This document shows positions 48,454 to 61,124 of a stretch of DNA of 64,000 bases, in pieces (the stretch's first letter is position 1; every line of letters begins with the position of its first letter). The stretch is from contig VFFE01009205.1 in the NCBI GenBank assembly GCA_008921705.1, positions 553,025 through 617,024 on the forward strand, read 5' to 3'. The position numbers and the translations under genes are program-made. This stretch comes from Burhinus oedicnemus. Taxonomy: Eukaryota > Chordata > Aves > Charadriiformes > Burhinidae. The notes below the pieces were generated by a model. The model made no database searches and was not told where the DNA came from. It saw only the letters and a program-made list of their open reading frames with translations.

Positions 48454-51400
48454 CAGCCCTGTAAAATTTCTGTAATGCGATCTGAAAAGCAGCACGCTCT
48501 TCAGATTGGGTCCTAAATGGAGACGTTGGATCACATATACTGGCATCCGAGGAAATTTTGTGGGAACGCTTGAAGTTTTGAAGGAGAATCATGCACAAGT
48601 TGATGAATTTTGTGTAGTCCAGGCTAAGTTTTGCCCCGTCTGTTTCAGTGGAAGGAATTGTCGACTTTGTGACATGGGCTTTTGTGGGTCAGATGGAGAC
48701 AACTGCTCCAGCCCCCATCTGTAACTGGTGCTGTGCTCTGGCTGCCGGAGGAAACATGCCTCTGGGTACAGCCCTGGTTCCCTGACAGCAATGCTGCACA
48801 GCCAGTGCTGGTGGGCACCTCCAGGCCAGGCAAGATCTGATGTTCTCCATTAGGAGCTGTATATTTTTATCTAGTGCAAAATTCTGTGAGTGTGACAATG
48901 CATGAGGCCCCTCCGTGGTTTGTCAGAAGTGCTGGAATATCTGTTTCATCTGATAAACTCGGATTCAGCTATGAAATGTTCTTTCAAGTTCCTTATGGCA
49001 AGGTCTTTAATTAGCGCTTGCAGAGCATCAAAATACCATGACACTGTGCTACTACTAATGAAAATAAACCCAGAGTTGTGTTCCTTGGTCTGTTGACATT
49101 TACAGTCGTGAAGTCTAAGCCGGGCTGGGAGCTGCTGCTTACCCATAGGTGAAACTTCAGTGCAGCAAATACAGACCACAGCGAGACACGGAAGCACAAC
49201 CTGAACTTCCAACCTGTGACAGAAATCAGTGGGGCAGCAGCTGCCGTGCTGCCTGTCCCCGAACTGGCCCTGTGGCTTTGTCCCAGCTGAGATGCTGCCC
49301 TTACTGCCTTAGAGGCTACCTCAGGGCTCACCCTGCCGTGGTTACAAAGTTTAGGATAATTTAGCTCAAATATTATTTAGGAAACTGTGATGATGAGAAG
49401 AAATAGCTGCACGTTGAATATGTAAATGGCAGCAATGCAGCTGAGATCAACCTTTGAGTTTAAACTGGTTTTGCAGCATCAGGATTTTGGCCAGTTGCTT
49501 GCGATGTCCAGTGTGTTTCAGTGATATGTTGGGGAGGGAATCATCCTCCCCGTGCTTCTGGCTGAAGGTATTTCTAGCCGTCTCCTTATGTATGGGACTT
49601 GCAAAAGAGGAAAAACCAAATTCTTCCTTCTCATTTTGTTGTATTGTAGTTATTTTTTCTTAAATATAAACAGATAAATATGTAATACCAGAAAGCTTAA
49701 CTTGGGTAGAATGTGGGAGACGGAGGGCAAAAAGGAAAAGCTTCACAAGCTAAAAGAAGTGCAAAAATATTTGTGCTGTATTTTAGTCTTTTTTATTTCC
49801 TTTTGGCTTTGTTTGTCTTGTGGCATTAGCGGGATAGGCCCTACCAATTTTGCTGGCGTGTATTTGTAACCCAGGAATGCTTTTTGGCAGATATAAAATT
49901 AGAAACAAATTTCACGTGTTCTGCAATGCCCTCCAGTGCTATAAAGGACAGGAACAGAATATGTGGCTTTGTCAGGACGACTCCAGGAAACCACAAAGAA
50001 ACAGAGATTAGAAACAAAATCAAGGAAATAAATAAATAAAAAAGGAAATAACCCCCCCTGTAGCAGATGTTGTGCAGCTTGGGAGGGGAGCGCAGGGCAA
50101 AGCCCCCCTGCTGCGCTAATGGGCGCAAACAATGGAGCTCTCGGTGCGACGGGAAACAAGGACGCGTGATTCAGGGTTGTTTTCAAATAAGTGGTTCCAG
50201 GATTTCATGGCGAGATGATGCTCTGAAATTTACCTGTCTATTTTCAGGCATGTGCATAAATAAAGTACTGCTCCCCTCCCCCCAACAGGATGGGAACGCT
50301 CTACGCTCGGCCCATCAAATTAAACGCAGACAGGTTTTCATTTCCAAGCCTGCATGTTTGGAGATGATGGATGGTGAGATATATGTCTCTATAATGAAGG
50401 TTTCATTACGAATTTTTTTAAATGTGCAACATGGCTCTTCATTTCCAAACAAGAATTGCCATCCTCTTGCTTGTAGCTCGTAGATCCAATACGTGTGATA
50501 TTGCCAAAGGAAATAACCACTGAATATATTGATTTAATATAAAGTTGTATTTGCTCTGATTTTCCTGCAAAGCTTCAGAAAACCTGAATGACATAATAAA
50601 CTGCATAAATAAAAATAGGGAGTGGTAATGATAAGGTGATTAGAGATAAATGATCAGCAGGATCATTTGGTGGTTGCAAGTATTCAGGAAGATTTAACTG
50701 GCTTGTCTCTGTCTTGTTGATGCCCTGCTGCCCACTGCCTACAAGCAGCCAAGTATTCGAGTTGTCCCAACTTGAACACTTACAGAAAGCAAGTTTAAGT
50801 AAAGAATGTTTAGAAGCCACTCATAATTTAAAACAAACAAACAAAAAACTTGATCTCTTTATGCACTCCATAACAGTGGGTTTTCTAATTGCAATAAAAA
50901 TAGCTTGTAGCGTATAGATACGATAACGGTTGATGAGCAGCAACACTTGGTGTGCCTTATATATGGACTGGAGGTTACATCATCTCCTTTTCTAATGTTG
51001 GCGAAATCCAGAACGTTTGGGACAATGGAGAGTCACAGGAAGCCTGTAATAAAGGATTCTAAGCCAAAATGTTTAGCCAGGAAACCTGGACTGTCTGTGG
51101 AACTGGTCATATGTGGAAAAAGTTAATTTTTATTTGAGGGGAAACAAGGCGTTGTGGCAATACCTACAGTCTAAAAGATGGGCTATTGCCCGTGAGCGAT
51201 AACTGGCTGAGCGGTATGGACAGAGCAGTACCGCGTTAGATGTCATCTAGGGAAGGTGTACTGACACAGCTATAAATGCGGGGAAAGGGAACCTCTGTAA
51301 AATTGCCCAGTGATTTTCCTGCAATTACCAACTCGATTTCATGTTAACCGGTTTTCACCTTTCCTGCTCTCCATGCTCTCCCAAGGGATTTTTTTTACTT

Positions 51401-52848
51401 CAGTTTGCACATATGTGCGCAGTATAAAAGTGTCCTCATCTCCTTAAACCTCTCTCTCCCGCTGTAAACGTTGCCCTCCAAATGCAAGAAGGACTTCGGT
51501 GACCCAGTTTTGTGTGGCGTCAAAATGTGAAAGTTCAAATAGCATTTTGTGATTTTTCTGGTAATTCCGTGTGCAGCCTTTAGTGCCATTACCCTGGAAC
51601 GGATGGAGTTCTAGGAAAGAGAGAGAGTTCTAGGAAAAACCCGACGGCATCACTTTCCTCTGCCCCTGCAGTGCTGCCCCCCATTAAAAACACATTATGC
51701 ACTAGCACTGACAGGATAAATTAAAACCACCCGGACAGCTTCATGTTATGCATTTGAGTGTTGAATCCAGCTGGTGGAGAGCTGGGCTTTTGCTGAGGCT
51801 GGGCATGCTGGTGAGTACATGTGTTGAGAGCCGTGTAATACTGTCCTAGTGCCCACAGTCGCCATCACGAATAATTTTTTCCTCTTGCTCTTTGGTGGAA
51901 TCTCAGTCCCGCCCACCTGAACTGGATCCTGCAGGAGGGTTTCTTGTGTGGCTTTCTTGTGGACTTTCCCTCTTTACCCGTCAGTGGGTGCAGTGATGAA
52001 TTTTTGTCATGGCAAGACTTCTTGGCAAGACTGCACTGCTTCCTGCCAAGGTCAGTGAAGGAAGAGGCTCCTCTGGAGGAGTCTGACCACAGACCCTGTG
52101 TGACGTGCACACAAACCTTCCACAGACCCAGCCCACTCCTTGCTTAAGCAATAAATTTACAGACTACCTCTCAATATCATCATCTGAATCTGCCACCAGT
52201 TTCTGGGTTTCTCTGTGAGATTTTCTCCCCTGGACGCTGTCTTACCCTAGGAGGAAAGGATCCAAGTATTTGATACTAATCTTAGAGACATTTGATTTTT
52301 GGCTGTCTTTGGAAGTTGATTAAATGCAGCTTGTCATCCCACTCCTTTTTCAAGAAGCAATAAACTGCACTGCTGTCACAAGGGCAGCATATCTCAGAGC
52401 TTCTGTGGCTGTGGCAGCGTCGTACCCAAGCACTCGTTCCACCTAAGGGGTGCAAGAGCTAGTGCACAAAAAGTCTGATAAGAATTAGAAGCCTACAGAC
52501 TAGTAATAATAATTAGTCTGGAATAATAAAAAGCTTGCAAGAAAGATGTGGCTTAACCAGTACAGGATGGGAGGGAATATAAGGGGGCTGGGGGGCGTAA
52601 GTAGCAGACGAGACCTTTGGCTCACAATTTCCCTGTCCCTTGTATCAGTGTCCCTGACCAGGCCGCTCACTCACACGGGTCACATGAAGAAGTTTTACCG
52701 TGCTTGTCATAAAGAGCTGCAAATCCAGTATGCAGATGAAGTTGGATCACAGAAATATTCTTTAAGGGAGGGAGAACAAGTGAAAATATCATAAAGCTCT
52801 TTTATACCTTTATTCCTGTGGCTGGATGGGAGATTTAGAAAAGGATTT

Positions 52849-52863
52849 AAAAAAAAAAAAAAA
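52849..52863 (+). repeat. Poly-A run, 15 nt
   Basis: Uninterrupted A15. Confidence 0.85.
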
Positions 52864-53352
52864 TCTCACTGGAGGGTTGGCATCCTGACAAAATAGGGAA
52901 CACAACCCACAGTGGACTATCATAAAGGTGCCATTATGGTCACTTTAGGGAATGTATATTTTTGAGCTCTGTGAAATCTATATTCTGTATTCAAGGTCTG
53001 ATAAAGTGGATTATTGAAAGGTAAAGGCATAGGTTACTTCCAAGTCAGTAGTTACTTGTTTTTCTTGTACTAATAAGGATCCAGTAAGTTTTTAAAGAGG
53101 AAAATGTATCCTCTCATGTAAGGTACAGATGAGTGGAGAACTGCACCTGAGATCACAGCTTGGAATTAGAGCTCTTTGAAAAATGAAACCCTACTTTCTC
53201 TACCAAATGTTTGGGAGATGAATACTTCTGTATCTACATGCTTGAAATAGATCAGTTGCATTTTATTTTTTCAAAGCATGTTTGAGTGTTGAATGCTGTG
53301 TACTGAAAATGCAAAATTAAGTGCTCGGAACTTCTTGTATTTATTCTCGTAG

Positions 53353-53482
53353 TGCTCTGTTCCCTTCTGGTTACTACGATGCTGGCAGTGTTGCCACTAC
53401 CAGCTACAGCCATCCATCAAGCCCAAAGCGTACCTTTGACTTGCTTTATTCTTCTGAAGAAAGCACGGAAGAAAGTAGCCAG
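53353..53482 (+). CDS. Putative internal coding exon of the same unrecognised gene
   Basis: A 130-bp block with a pyrimidine-rich acceptor (tatttattctcgtag) and donor CAG|gttaga, moderate because +3 is T. The first base completes the codon begun by the AG left over from the exon at 398-493, giving Ser (AGT). The frame then stays open for 43 codons and ends in phase 0. The peptide starts ALFPSGYYDAGSVATT, continues SYSHPSSPKRTFDLLYSS and ends EESTEESSQ. It is Ser/Thr/Tyr-rich with an SPKR proline-directed phosphorylation-like site, then an acidic Ser/Glu cluster of the kind CK2 modifies. This composition suits a disordered region of a regulatory or scaffold protein. No family recognised and no function claimed. 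Support is frame, composition, splice sites and phase match. Confidence 0.6.
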
Positions 53483-53877
53483 GTTAGAAAGGCTGTAGTG
53501 CTGCAGCGAGGAGGTATTGCGTGTTTGTAATATAAAACTTGGATTAAGTCATTTTGAGGGGGGTAGCATTCCCATTAAGGATGGTTGGTAGAACTTGGCT
53601 GTGTGTCCAGTGCATGCCTGCAATTTGGCTGTCGCCTGAAACTCCCTGTGCGCCTCTTGGGCTGCGCTGCCAGAGAGAGCAATTGAGACCTGCAGAAGCA
53701 GGCAGCTCCGTACCTGTGACCGAGCAGAACTGAGGGAAGCAGCAAACCTTTTTTTTTTTGGTGCTGAATCAGGCTTTGCTTCAGCCTGACTGCAGAGCCT
53801 CAGCACTTTCCACCAAAAGAGCTTTGGTGGTTTATGGACTGTCTTCTGGGAGTGTCTTTACATACCAACATTTTTCA

Positions 53878-53912
53878 ATTTATTATTATTATTTATTATT
53901 ATTATCATTATC
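53878..53912 (+). repeat. (ATT)n microsatellite, imperfect
   Basis: ATT units with one ATTT slip and a decaying end (ATC). Confidence 0.85.
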
Positions 53913-54940
53913 ACTACTACTTTCAGCAGAACTTCCCTAGATGATTTTTCTTTCATCAGCCCCCTTTTGCATCCCAGAAGAATGTAAGAAAGGGTTTTGG
54001 CTACAACTGGAGTCCTCTACCTCAAATAGAAACTGCAGCACTCAGTGCTATTAGTGAAAGCTTTGTATTTGTGTGTGTTTTCTAAGCACAGAGGCTGTTG
54101 GCACTGCTTTCTATTAAGGCTACCCACTTCCCATTTCATGCCCAATTTTCAATTGTTTATAATATAGCTGAACATCAGCTGTTTACTTATAATTAGAAGA
54201 CTGTGGGCAGCACTCCTCCTGCCTTGCTAGTGATTGCAATCTCGTCCTGCTCAGCATATGTCTGTGCAACAAATCCAGGTGTACTCGTACCACGGGTTGG
54301 CTGCCAGGGATGAAAGGTACCTACTGCTGCAATGCAAATGTGGCAACACGGGTGAAGGGGGGGGTGAGTTACTAGCAGTGAAGGCATGGAGCCATGGGCC
54401 ACCAATTGGGCAGATTAAAGACAGCATGAACGTGCCCACCTGGGCTACAGCCTGACATCAGTGTCCTATGGGGACACCTGCATGCAAAAGCATAGTAAGC
54501 TTTTTGGGACAAAGTTTGCTTCATCTTAACTAACACAGATAGGTGCTGGGCTGGAAGTGCAGAGGATGTTCTCATGGAGAAACTAAGCTTTTAACCAGCC
54601 AGCAGAGTCACAAACGAAGTCAAGTCATACACAGCCTCTGCCTGAAATTTTAACAGGCAAATGTCACTGCGGACCATAGACTTCTGTGTATGTTTTGAAC
54701 CCACAAAGGCTTTAAAAATGTGCGCATTCTTCTTGTATGTGTTCTTCCAAGTCTGCCCCTTAGTACGAAGTAACATATTCCTCTGGTGGAGACCACTGAA
54801 AAATGCGCTCCCTGCTGCGAGGGAGTTTGTGTGACGCGGCAGGGAGCTGGGGAGAGCTGCTGGTGGTACGAGCTGCTCCTCCCCGAGGGACGGAGCTGGC
54901 AGGACCTGCCGAATCTTGCTGAAAATGCTGTGTTTTTCAG

Positions 54941-54962
54941 CAGCCTCCTCTCTACACCATAG
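54941..54962 (+). other. Possible 22-nt microexon
   Basis: Strong acceptor (gctgtgtttttcag) and consensus donor (ATAG|gtgaga) bracket 22 nt that would read QPPLYTI plus one base after the phase-0 end of the exon at 53482. Microexons of this size exist in neuronal and other genes. Two good sites this close can also occur by chance, so this is a hypothesis only. Confidence 0.2.
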
Positions 54963-55277
54963 GTGAGAGCTCTTTGTGCACAAGGAAGAGCTGCACTTGG
55001 TTGCATCCAAACCCGGGGCTGGTGCTGTGATCGCACCCAGCTCTTCTCGCCAGCAGAGTCGTCTTCAGCCTTGCACAACTTAAACTGCTGCCTGCGCTCT
55101 GCTCACCTGCTACTTCTAATTAATGAAGTTTGTACGTGATTGCTACTGAAGCTATTACAAACTGTTTCCCCTTGCAAGGAGATTTTGTCTTGGAACTCTT
55201 TAAAATGCCCCAGAAACCTGTGTTGGTGACTGAGGTAAACTATTACTTTCATTTGGTTAATGCCACAGTTTAGCAGA

Positions 55278-55291
55278 TTTTTTTTTTTTTT
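55278..55291 (+). repeat. Poly-T run, 14 nt
   Basis: T14 followed directly by cag; acceptor-like, but no open frame of note follows. Confidence 0.8.
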
Positions 55292-55754
55292 CAGTGTTTG
55301 CGCTCATAAATAATGATTTTGATTGTCACATGTTTTCTTTGGGAGTTACTTGTTTCAAATGATAAATCTGAGTATTTAGCTGACTGAGGAAGAAGTACAC
55401 ATTAATCCCAAGTACAAATGTTGTTCCTAAGAGTGTAGCAGGGTGTTGTCCTGCCACAGGAATTCCTTGGTCCTGGATTTTTAGCAAGATGGGCAGAGCA
55501 GGGAGGGTAGGGGAGGAAGAAGACGCCTGACTACCCCCCTACCTTTGGTAGGTGGAAAAAGCAGCAGGATGACAATCCCTGTGGCAGCTTTCTGAAGAGA
55601 GCTTGAACTCCATATGGCATCCTTTCCACTTTAAGTCCTTTAAGCAGCCCAGAGATAGCAAGTTTAAGATGACTCTGGTTTTGTCACAGCTCCTCGAGTT
55701 TCCAGATTTCCTTCCAATGTCTCTTTGCTTTCCTTTTCATCTTGCTCCTCCTAG

Positions 55755-55922
55755 AATATGTCTACACTGGCGATGGCAGAGCAGGGTAGAGACACCCCAA
55801 GAGCATTTTTGGATCTGGCCACATTGGCACAGCATGCTCAGCGGCGGGTGGACATGCCTGAGATATTTCACACACACAGAGCGGACTGGCCCAGGCTTCC
55901 CACTGCATTAGCGAGTGGCTAG
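55755..55922 (+). other. Possible terminal exon segment, phase 0
   Basis: The acceptor ttcatcttgctcctcctag is followed in phase 0 by 55 open codons (NMSTLAMAEQGRDTPRAFL... ) to a TAG at 55920-55922. This would fit after the exon at 53353-53482. The opening words (TATGTCTACACTGG) resemble an old repeat, which weakens the case. Confidence 0.15.
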
Positions 55923-56389
55923 TGTAGGTGGGATAGAAGAAGGGGATTCAAGCTCTGCTAATCATTACACTGATCCCTGGTGAGCTGGCAAACAACCTTG
56001 CTCACAACGTGTAAAACAGTGATCCACGGCTGCTCTGGATTAATGTCCAAGGAGCCATGAGTTGCCATGCAGCAGGCGGGATCCATGGGCTCAATGAGCA
56101 GCAGTGTTGCAGTACGGGCTTCCACCTCTATCTCCCGGTTAGCAGAGAACCCTCTGGCTTTATTCACTGCCTCCCTCCCTAATACTGTGCTTTCGTTTCC
56201 TGCTCTTGCACAACTTACGAGACCAATTAAAATCGGCTGACATCTGGAGCCTTTAAAAGAAAAAAAGTTTGTGGTATTCCTGTTTTAGAGATGGATCCTG
56301 AACTCCTTACTCCGAAAACACTTGCAGCAATTTCAAAGGCACGTTCTTCAAGGGCTGCTGGATTGGTCCCTATAGTACATTGACTGGTG

Positions 56390-57080
56390 TATGAGAAATA
56401 AAGAAAAGCCCTTGACTATTAGTGGGTTCCGCTGTAATTCAGAATAATACCAGATGTTTCATTATGTATCAGCCGGCTATAAAACTGCTTCTTTGAGGCA
56501 TTGAACAAAGACAGTTGACAAAAGAAAAATTAATGTTGTGTCTTTGATCTCATGTTTTAAATTTGTCTTTTATAAATAGTGATGGGTTCTGGTTAAAAAC
56601 ACTCTAACAATTTGTTAAATATGCAAATGTCTGAAGTTTCTTAGCAACAGAACAAATAAGTGTTTTTCTTCTAATATAATATGTATGCTAGTTTAGTAAG
56701 CACACAATAAGTTAATTAGGCTGCGGTTAGGTATTATTTGTAAATGTCATATTAGCATGCTGTTTTGTTTCTTTGTTGCAACCAAAAGCCTCACACTTGC
56801 TGATGTCACTTACTGCATGTTGTTTTTTCCTCTAGTTTTGAAACGAGTTTATTTTTTAACATACTTGTGGGCAGAATAATGATTTATTAAGTTGTGTGTT
56901 TATTATTGTTTTGCTTGGTTGTAATGTCTCATTGTCTTTACATTGTTAGCAATGTCAGAGATTTTACAGGGAAATTTTAGGAAAGTACACATTACATGTG
57001 TAATAAAGCTGCTGCAGTTTACTATGATTAATGTTGTTACAATGAATACCAAATGAATTAATAATGATGGGGCCACTTAA
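56390..57080. promoter_or_regulatory. Candidate conserved non-coding block with TCF, octamer and homeodomain words
   Basis: Repeat-free, AT-rich, about 690 bp. It contains CTTTGAT (TCF/LEF-like) at 56542-56548, TTGAACAAAG (SOX/TCF-like) at 56501-56510, a perfect octamer ATGCAAAT at 56621-56628 and AGTTAATTAGG and similar homeodomain words. This is the best enhancer-like block in the window on texture; conservation not measured. Confidence 0.35.
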
Positions 57081-60000
57081 TTTTAAAATGTTGGCATTTG
57101 TCTAAATGCTGCTCTGACAGAGGGTGGAGGAGCTTGGCATGGTAGGAATTGGATAAAGCAGCATTTTTGCTGCCAGCATCCAAGCAGCTCATTTCTCTCC
57201 AAACAGTTACGGTCAACTGTTAACATATTCACTGCCAAGTAGATTTATGTAAATCCAGAGAACCTTTTCCTATGACTGTAAAATTTCACTTTATAGCCTT
57301 GTGTTTTCCCCCTCCTCTAACAAAGCTTTCTGCCAATAGCTCAGCTACTTCCGTCGTCTTGCCGTAGCATGTGGGGAGAAATTCCAGTCCTGTACACCTC
57401 TGGGTTACGGGCAAAGGCAAGGGATGAGCAAGCACACTCATACAAACAACCAAGCAAGAAGTAACTTTCTTGTGAAAATTCTGAAAGTTTGAAACATTCA
57501 GATCAAATTACATTGCTAATCCAGGAATGCTTCCCTGACAATCTTGAAGTACATTTCAAAATGTCTTAAGCCTCACCGCAGTGGTCCCACAGTCCTTTAT
57601 CTGTAGAGCGTAGTTTTAGATGAGGCTTTTTTGCCCTCATGAGATATCTGGAAGAGCAGAATCGTGAATTGCTGGATTAGAGCACTGGGAAGAGAATCGC
57701 TGTTCACGGAGGGCAGCGTGTGCAAGTCACTGCATCCACCCGGCTGAAGCCCAGCCCTGGAACTGGATGAGAGGTGCCTGAGGAGAAACAGCCCTGACTC
57801 TGTGGTTGTGGTAACGTTTCCATCCACATTGAGAGAGTTATTTTTTGCCATGTCTGAGCATTTGGAGATGGATTTTTATGCTCTGAGGGTAGAGGCTCAT
57901 GCATTCTCATAACTTTTCATAAGTTTTCAAGTGGCCAGCAGAAACTACCCATTAACTCCTTGCTACACGCCAGAGGATGAAGGTGATTTGTCCCTCTGAA
58001 TTTTTATGACGCAAAGAAGATTTTCTGCAAAAATAAAAGAAGATACCATGGACTACTCCTGCCCAAATGTGTTGCCCCTAGTCTAGCAGGTCAAAGCTCG
58101 ACAAGATTGTTGCTATTACTGAAAATGATGTCCTGCTGTTGGTGAGTTGCGCGGAACTAGATGGATTGCCTTCTTTCTCACTGGATCATCCCATTTTGCA
58201 CTAGATTGTATTGCCTTTCAGTCACCTAAGCACTGGAAAATCATCAGCAAAACAGTCACCTCCTATTATGTACATAGACTAAATGCTATAAAATTGAGCA
58301 GACAATTTTATGAAGGAAGGTGAAAGGAGAAATCCAGCAGAGGTGGGATACGATTGTCGTATGAGAATGGAGAAAGTGGTTTGAAATCAGTTGCCTCCCT
58401 AAGGTGTTGAGGTTGCAGGAGTATTTGACAGTGTTTTCCCTGTTAGTCTTTGTTGTGCACGTGAGAAAATGCTGCCGGAAAATGCCTGTAACGGTACAAT
58501 TCTTTTAAAAATTGTTTTAAACATAGACAGAAATCTAATAACTCCTAGGTGGTAAGGACTCCTCTACTTTGGAGTTGCAGACTTAGACTTCAGTGTATGT
58601 ATTTTGTAGCACCTCTGGAGATCAGCCATGATCTCTAACGAACCTTTTGATGTTTTCAGCTCATTCTTGATACCCATGCATTTGTTGACCCATTCTGTGG
58701 CACCGACTGACAGGGTTGTGGCGTGTCACACTGGTCACTACCCCAGCACTTATCACTGGAGGGATCAGTGCTCCTTTGTGTTTCCAAGTAACTTTTGTCC
58801 ATCTGCTTGGTTTCTTTGATGGTGCTGTTGTAATTCCTGCCCTGTGGGTTTCCTTCAGGATATGCTATGTCTCTCCAGACACCATTCCCAGCATCCCCCA
58901 TCGCTGCAGGATTTGCTTGAGAGGCTGGTACCCCAAGGAGTCACTGAGCCGCTTTGTTATAACAAGAAACTGGGACCCTTCTCTCTTTTTACTTTCAAGC
59001 ACAAAAATATCTTTCTCAAAGCTGTTGCTGATGTACCATAGCTCAAACGACTTACACAAGTGTACCTTAACCTGAGAGAAATTTTGGATGCTCCTCCCAA
59101 ATATAACTTCATGGAGTTTTTGTTGCCCTCTGGCTACTGTGTTTACCCATGCTGATTAGGTGCGATGGTGTCGTTAGGTACAGCTGTAGCAACAGTATTA
59201 TAACATTTGGATTCCTACCAGCTTGTGGCAAACTTCATTACTGCAACATCCCTGGGAGTTGAAGGTGATTGGACTACTGTTTTTTGCAAAGATTTCATCA
59301 CATCAGCAAAGTAACTGTATTATCCTGGGAGAAAATGTTATGAGCATCTAGACTGGCCACCTGTGTAATGCAGGGCATAGATTTTGGGTTTATGTTTTCA
59401 CTGCGGTACCCACGAGCTCTCAGTTGAATTAAAGCATGCTGGGTGGTTTATTTTCTAGGAATCTTAGAGCATATTGAATGATGGACCTCCTTCCCAGTAG
59501 TCTGTTCAATTTATTAATTATCTTAAACCAGTAATTTTATGAAAAGCTTTTCATTTTGGATGAATCTGAAGCCTGCATTGCAGGTTGGTTGGTCTTCCCC
59601 TCCCCAGGGATCACGGAAGGGCTGTACGCAGCAGTCTGCGCCCGCTTTTGCAAGGATAACTTGCGCAGGTCGGGTACTGGCCCTTGGAGGCACAGACAGC
59701 TGAGCTGTGGTACCTGCTAGCTTTGACACTGCGTTTATGAGCAGGATTGCAGAGGAGAGCTCTAGAAAGAGGAGCTATCTTGGGGCTTGGCAAAAGTGAA
59801 TGGCCTGAAGAAGTGAGCAACGACCCCTCTCTGTTGTGTGGCCGTTTCCAGCTGCCGCCAGCCCTACAAGAAAAGGGAGGAGGGCAGGGGCACGAGCGCC
59901 CCTGGGTTGTGAACAGCTCTCTGGCCCTGCACACGAATGAGCAGCACAGGATTGTACACACACATTTGGTTAATGTCCTAAAATCCAGCTGAATGAAATA

Positions 60001-60732
60001 TCAAAGTTCCATAATAAACCACCCTCTTTCTAATTTAATCAGAGGTAATCTGGTGTCTCCTTCGACTTGACTCCCTTTGTGGTGATTTTGGGTGGTTCTG
60101 TCATTTTGGCCAGTATGGTTTTATTTCTTCCTCATTACAGCTGATGTCTGTCTCTCTGCCATTCTGTCTTCCTTTTCTTACTCAGACTGTAGTGTCCTTG
60201 GCTGTAAGATCAGCTCTGTCCTGTGCTGAGGTGACACCAAATGTGATATGGCTGTGATTCCTGGCAAGGGCTCCTGATGCTGAAAGGGGGGGGTGGATCA
60301 CAAATAGGTGGAGGGCTTCCCAGAGATCGTAGGCTGTAACAGTTTGCACAGGGAGTCTTTACATAGAAAATACTTTGCTTTTCTTAAGTCTGTGCAAAGC
60401 AAATCTAACTTCCCACTAAAGCATGCAGGATTTTTATTTACTTTGTTGGTTGCAGAGGAAAGGAAGTTTTACAGCTTGTGCTCACTGAATTCCGATAAAC
60501 ACCCAGCAAGTGCTATATATGCTAATAAAGAGATAATGTCAATGGGCTGGAATGTTGTCACAGGATTACGCTGTCCTGCTGCCACCAGAAACGTTGGGAC
60601 ACTTATCAAAATAACGGTTACTGGAGGTGGAGCCATAGTTAGTTCCCAAAGCAGGTACCACAGACTGGGGGATGGGGCACAACGATGCCTTTGGTTGTGC
60701 AAAACGGTGGATGGAGAGGGAACTGGTTGCCC

Positions 60733-60773
60733 GATGGATGGACAGACAGACAGACGGATGGACTGCATGACAG
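60733..60773 (+). repeat. GATG/GACA microsatellite, imperfect
   Basis: GATGGATG, then GACA units, then GGATGGACTG and CATGACAGAC. Short tetranucleotide expansion. Confidence 0.7.
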
Positions 60774-61050
60774 ACGCTGTGCTATTATTATCCTGCCTCT
60801 TTCCCACCAGCTGTGGCAGAAGCCTTTGTTTGCCACAGCCAGGCAGGAGAGGGCTTGCCACAAAAGAACAGTTTGGTTAAAGCATTCCGGTGTTTTATGA
60901 ATAAATTGGATTCTACTTACAGCATTATTAACCTGCTGTATTCTGACGGGCTTAGGGGGAGATTATTGTGCGCTTGAACAAATCAGTATCTACAGATCCA
61001 CACAAATACCGGGTTTTAACAAAAATATACTGTGATTAAGGCACACAGCG

Positions 61051-61104
61051 GATCAAATTCAGCCCCGACTTACACCAGGTGCAATCTCATTGATATCCGT
61101 GGGT
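61051..61104. repeat. Degraded palindromic repeat fragment
   Basis: GATCAAATTCAGCCCCGAC, TTACACCAGGTGCAATCTC and ATTGATATCCGTGGG match the dispersed palindromic family (AAATTCTGCCCTCAG-TTACACC-like). It ends only 20 bp before the hairpin at 61125, so the two may share an origin. Confidence 0.5.
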
Positions 61105-61124
61105 TAAAAAGCAATTTTTACAAC

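Larger units (their letters stand above)
43001..53352. other. Non-coding block, probably intron, 3' part
   Basis: No supported plus-strand exon. It contains repeat fragments (43929, 45465, 47532), a T-rich tract (45256-45279), a doubly open minus-strand segment (44986-45240), a CpG islet inside a conserved-like block (46185-46910), a hairpin (48429-48453), A runs at 47028-47041 and 52849-52863, and a short direct duplication (51606-51618 and 51625-51637, GAGTTCTAGGAAA). It ends with the acceptor cttgtatttattctcgtag. Confidence 0.4.

Noticed and set aside
60308..60880. 190-codon plus-strand open frame
   Set aside because: It crosses a tetranucleotide microsatellite and a Cys-rich, random-looking tail. 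Overlapping minus-strand frames are equally open. No family recognised.
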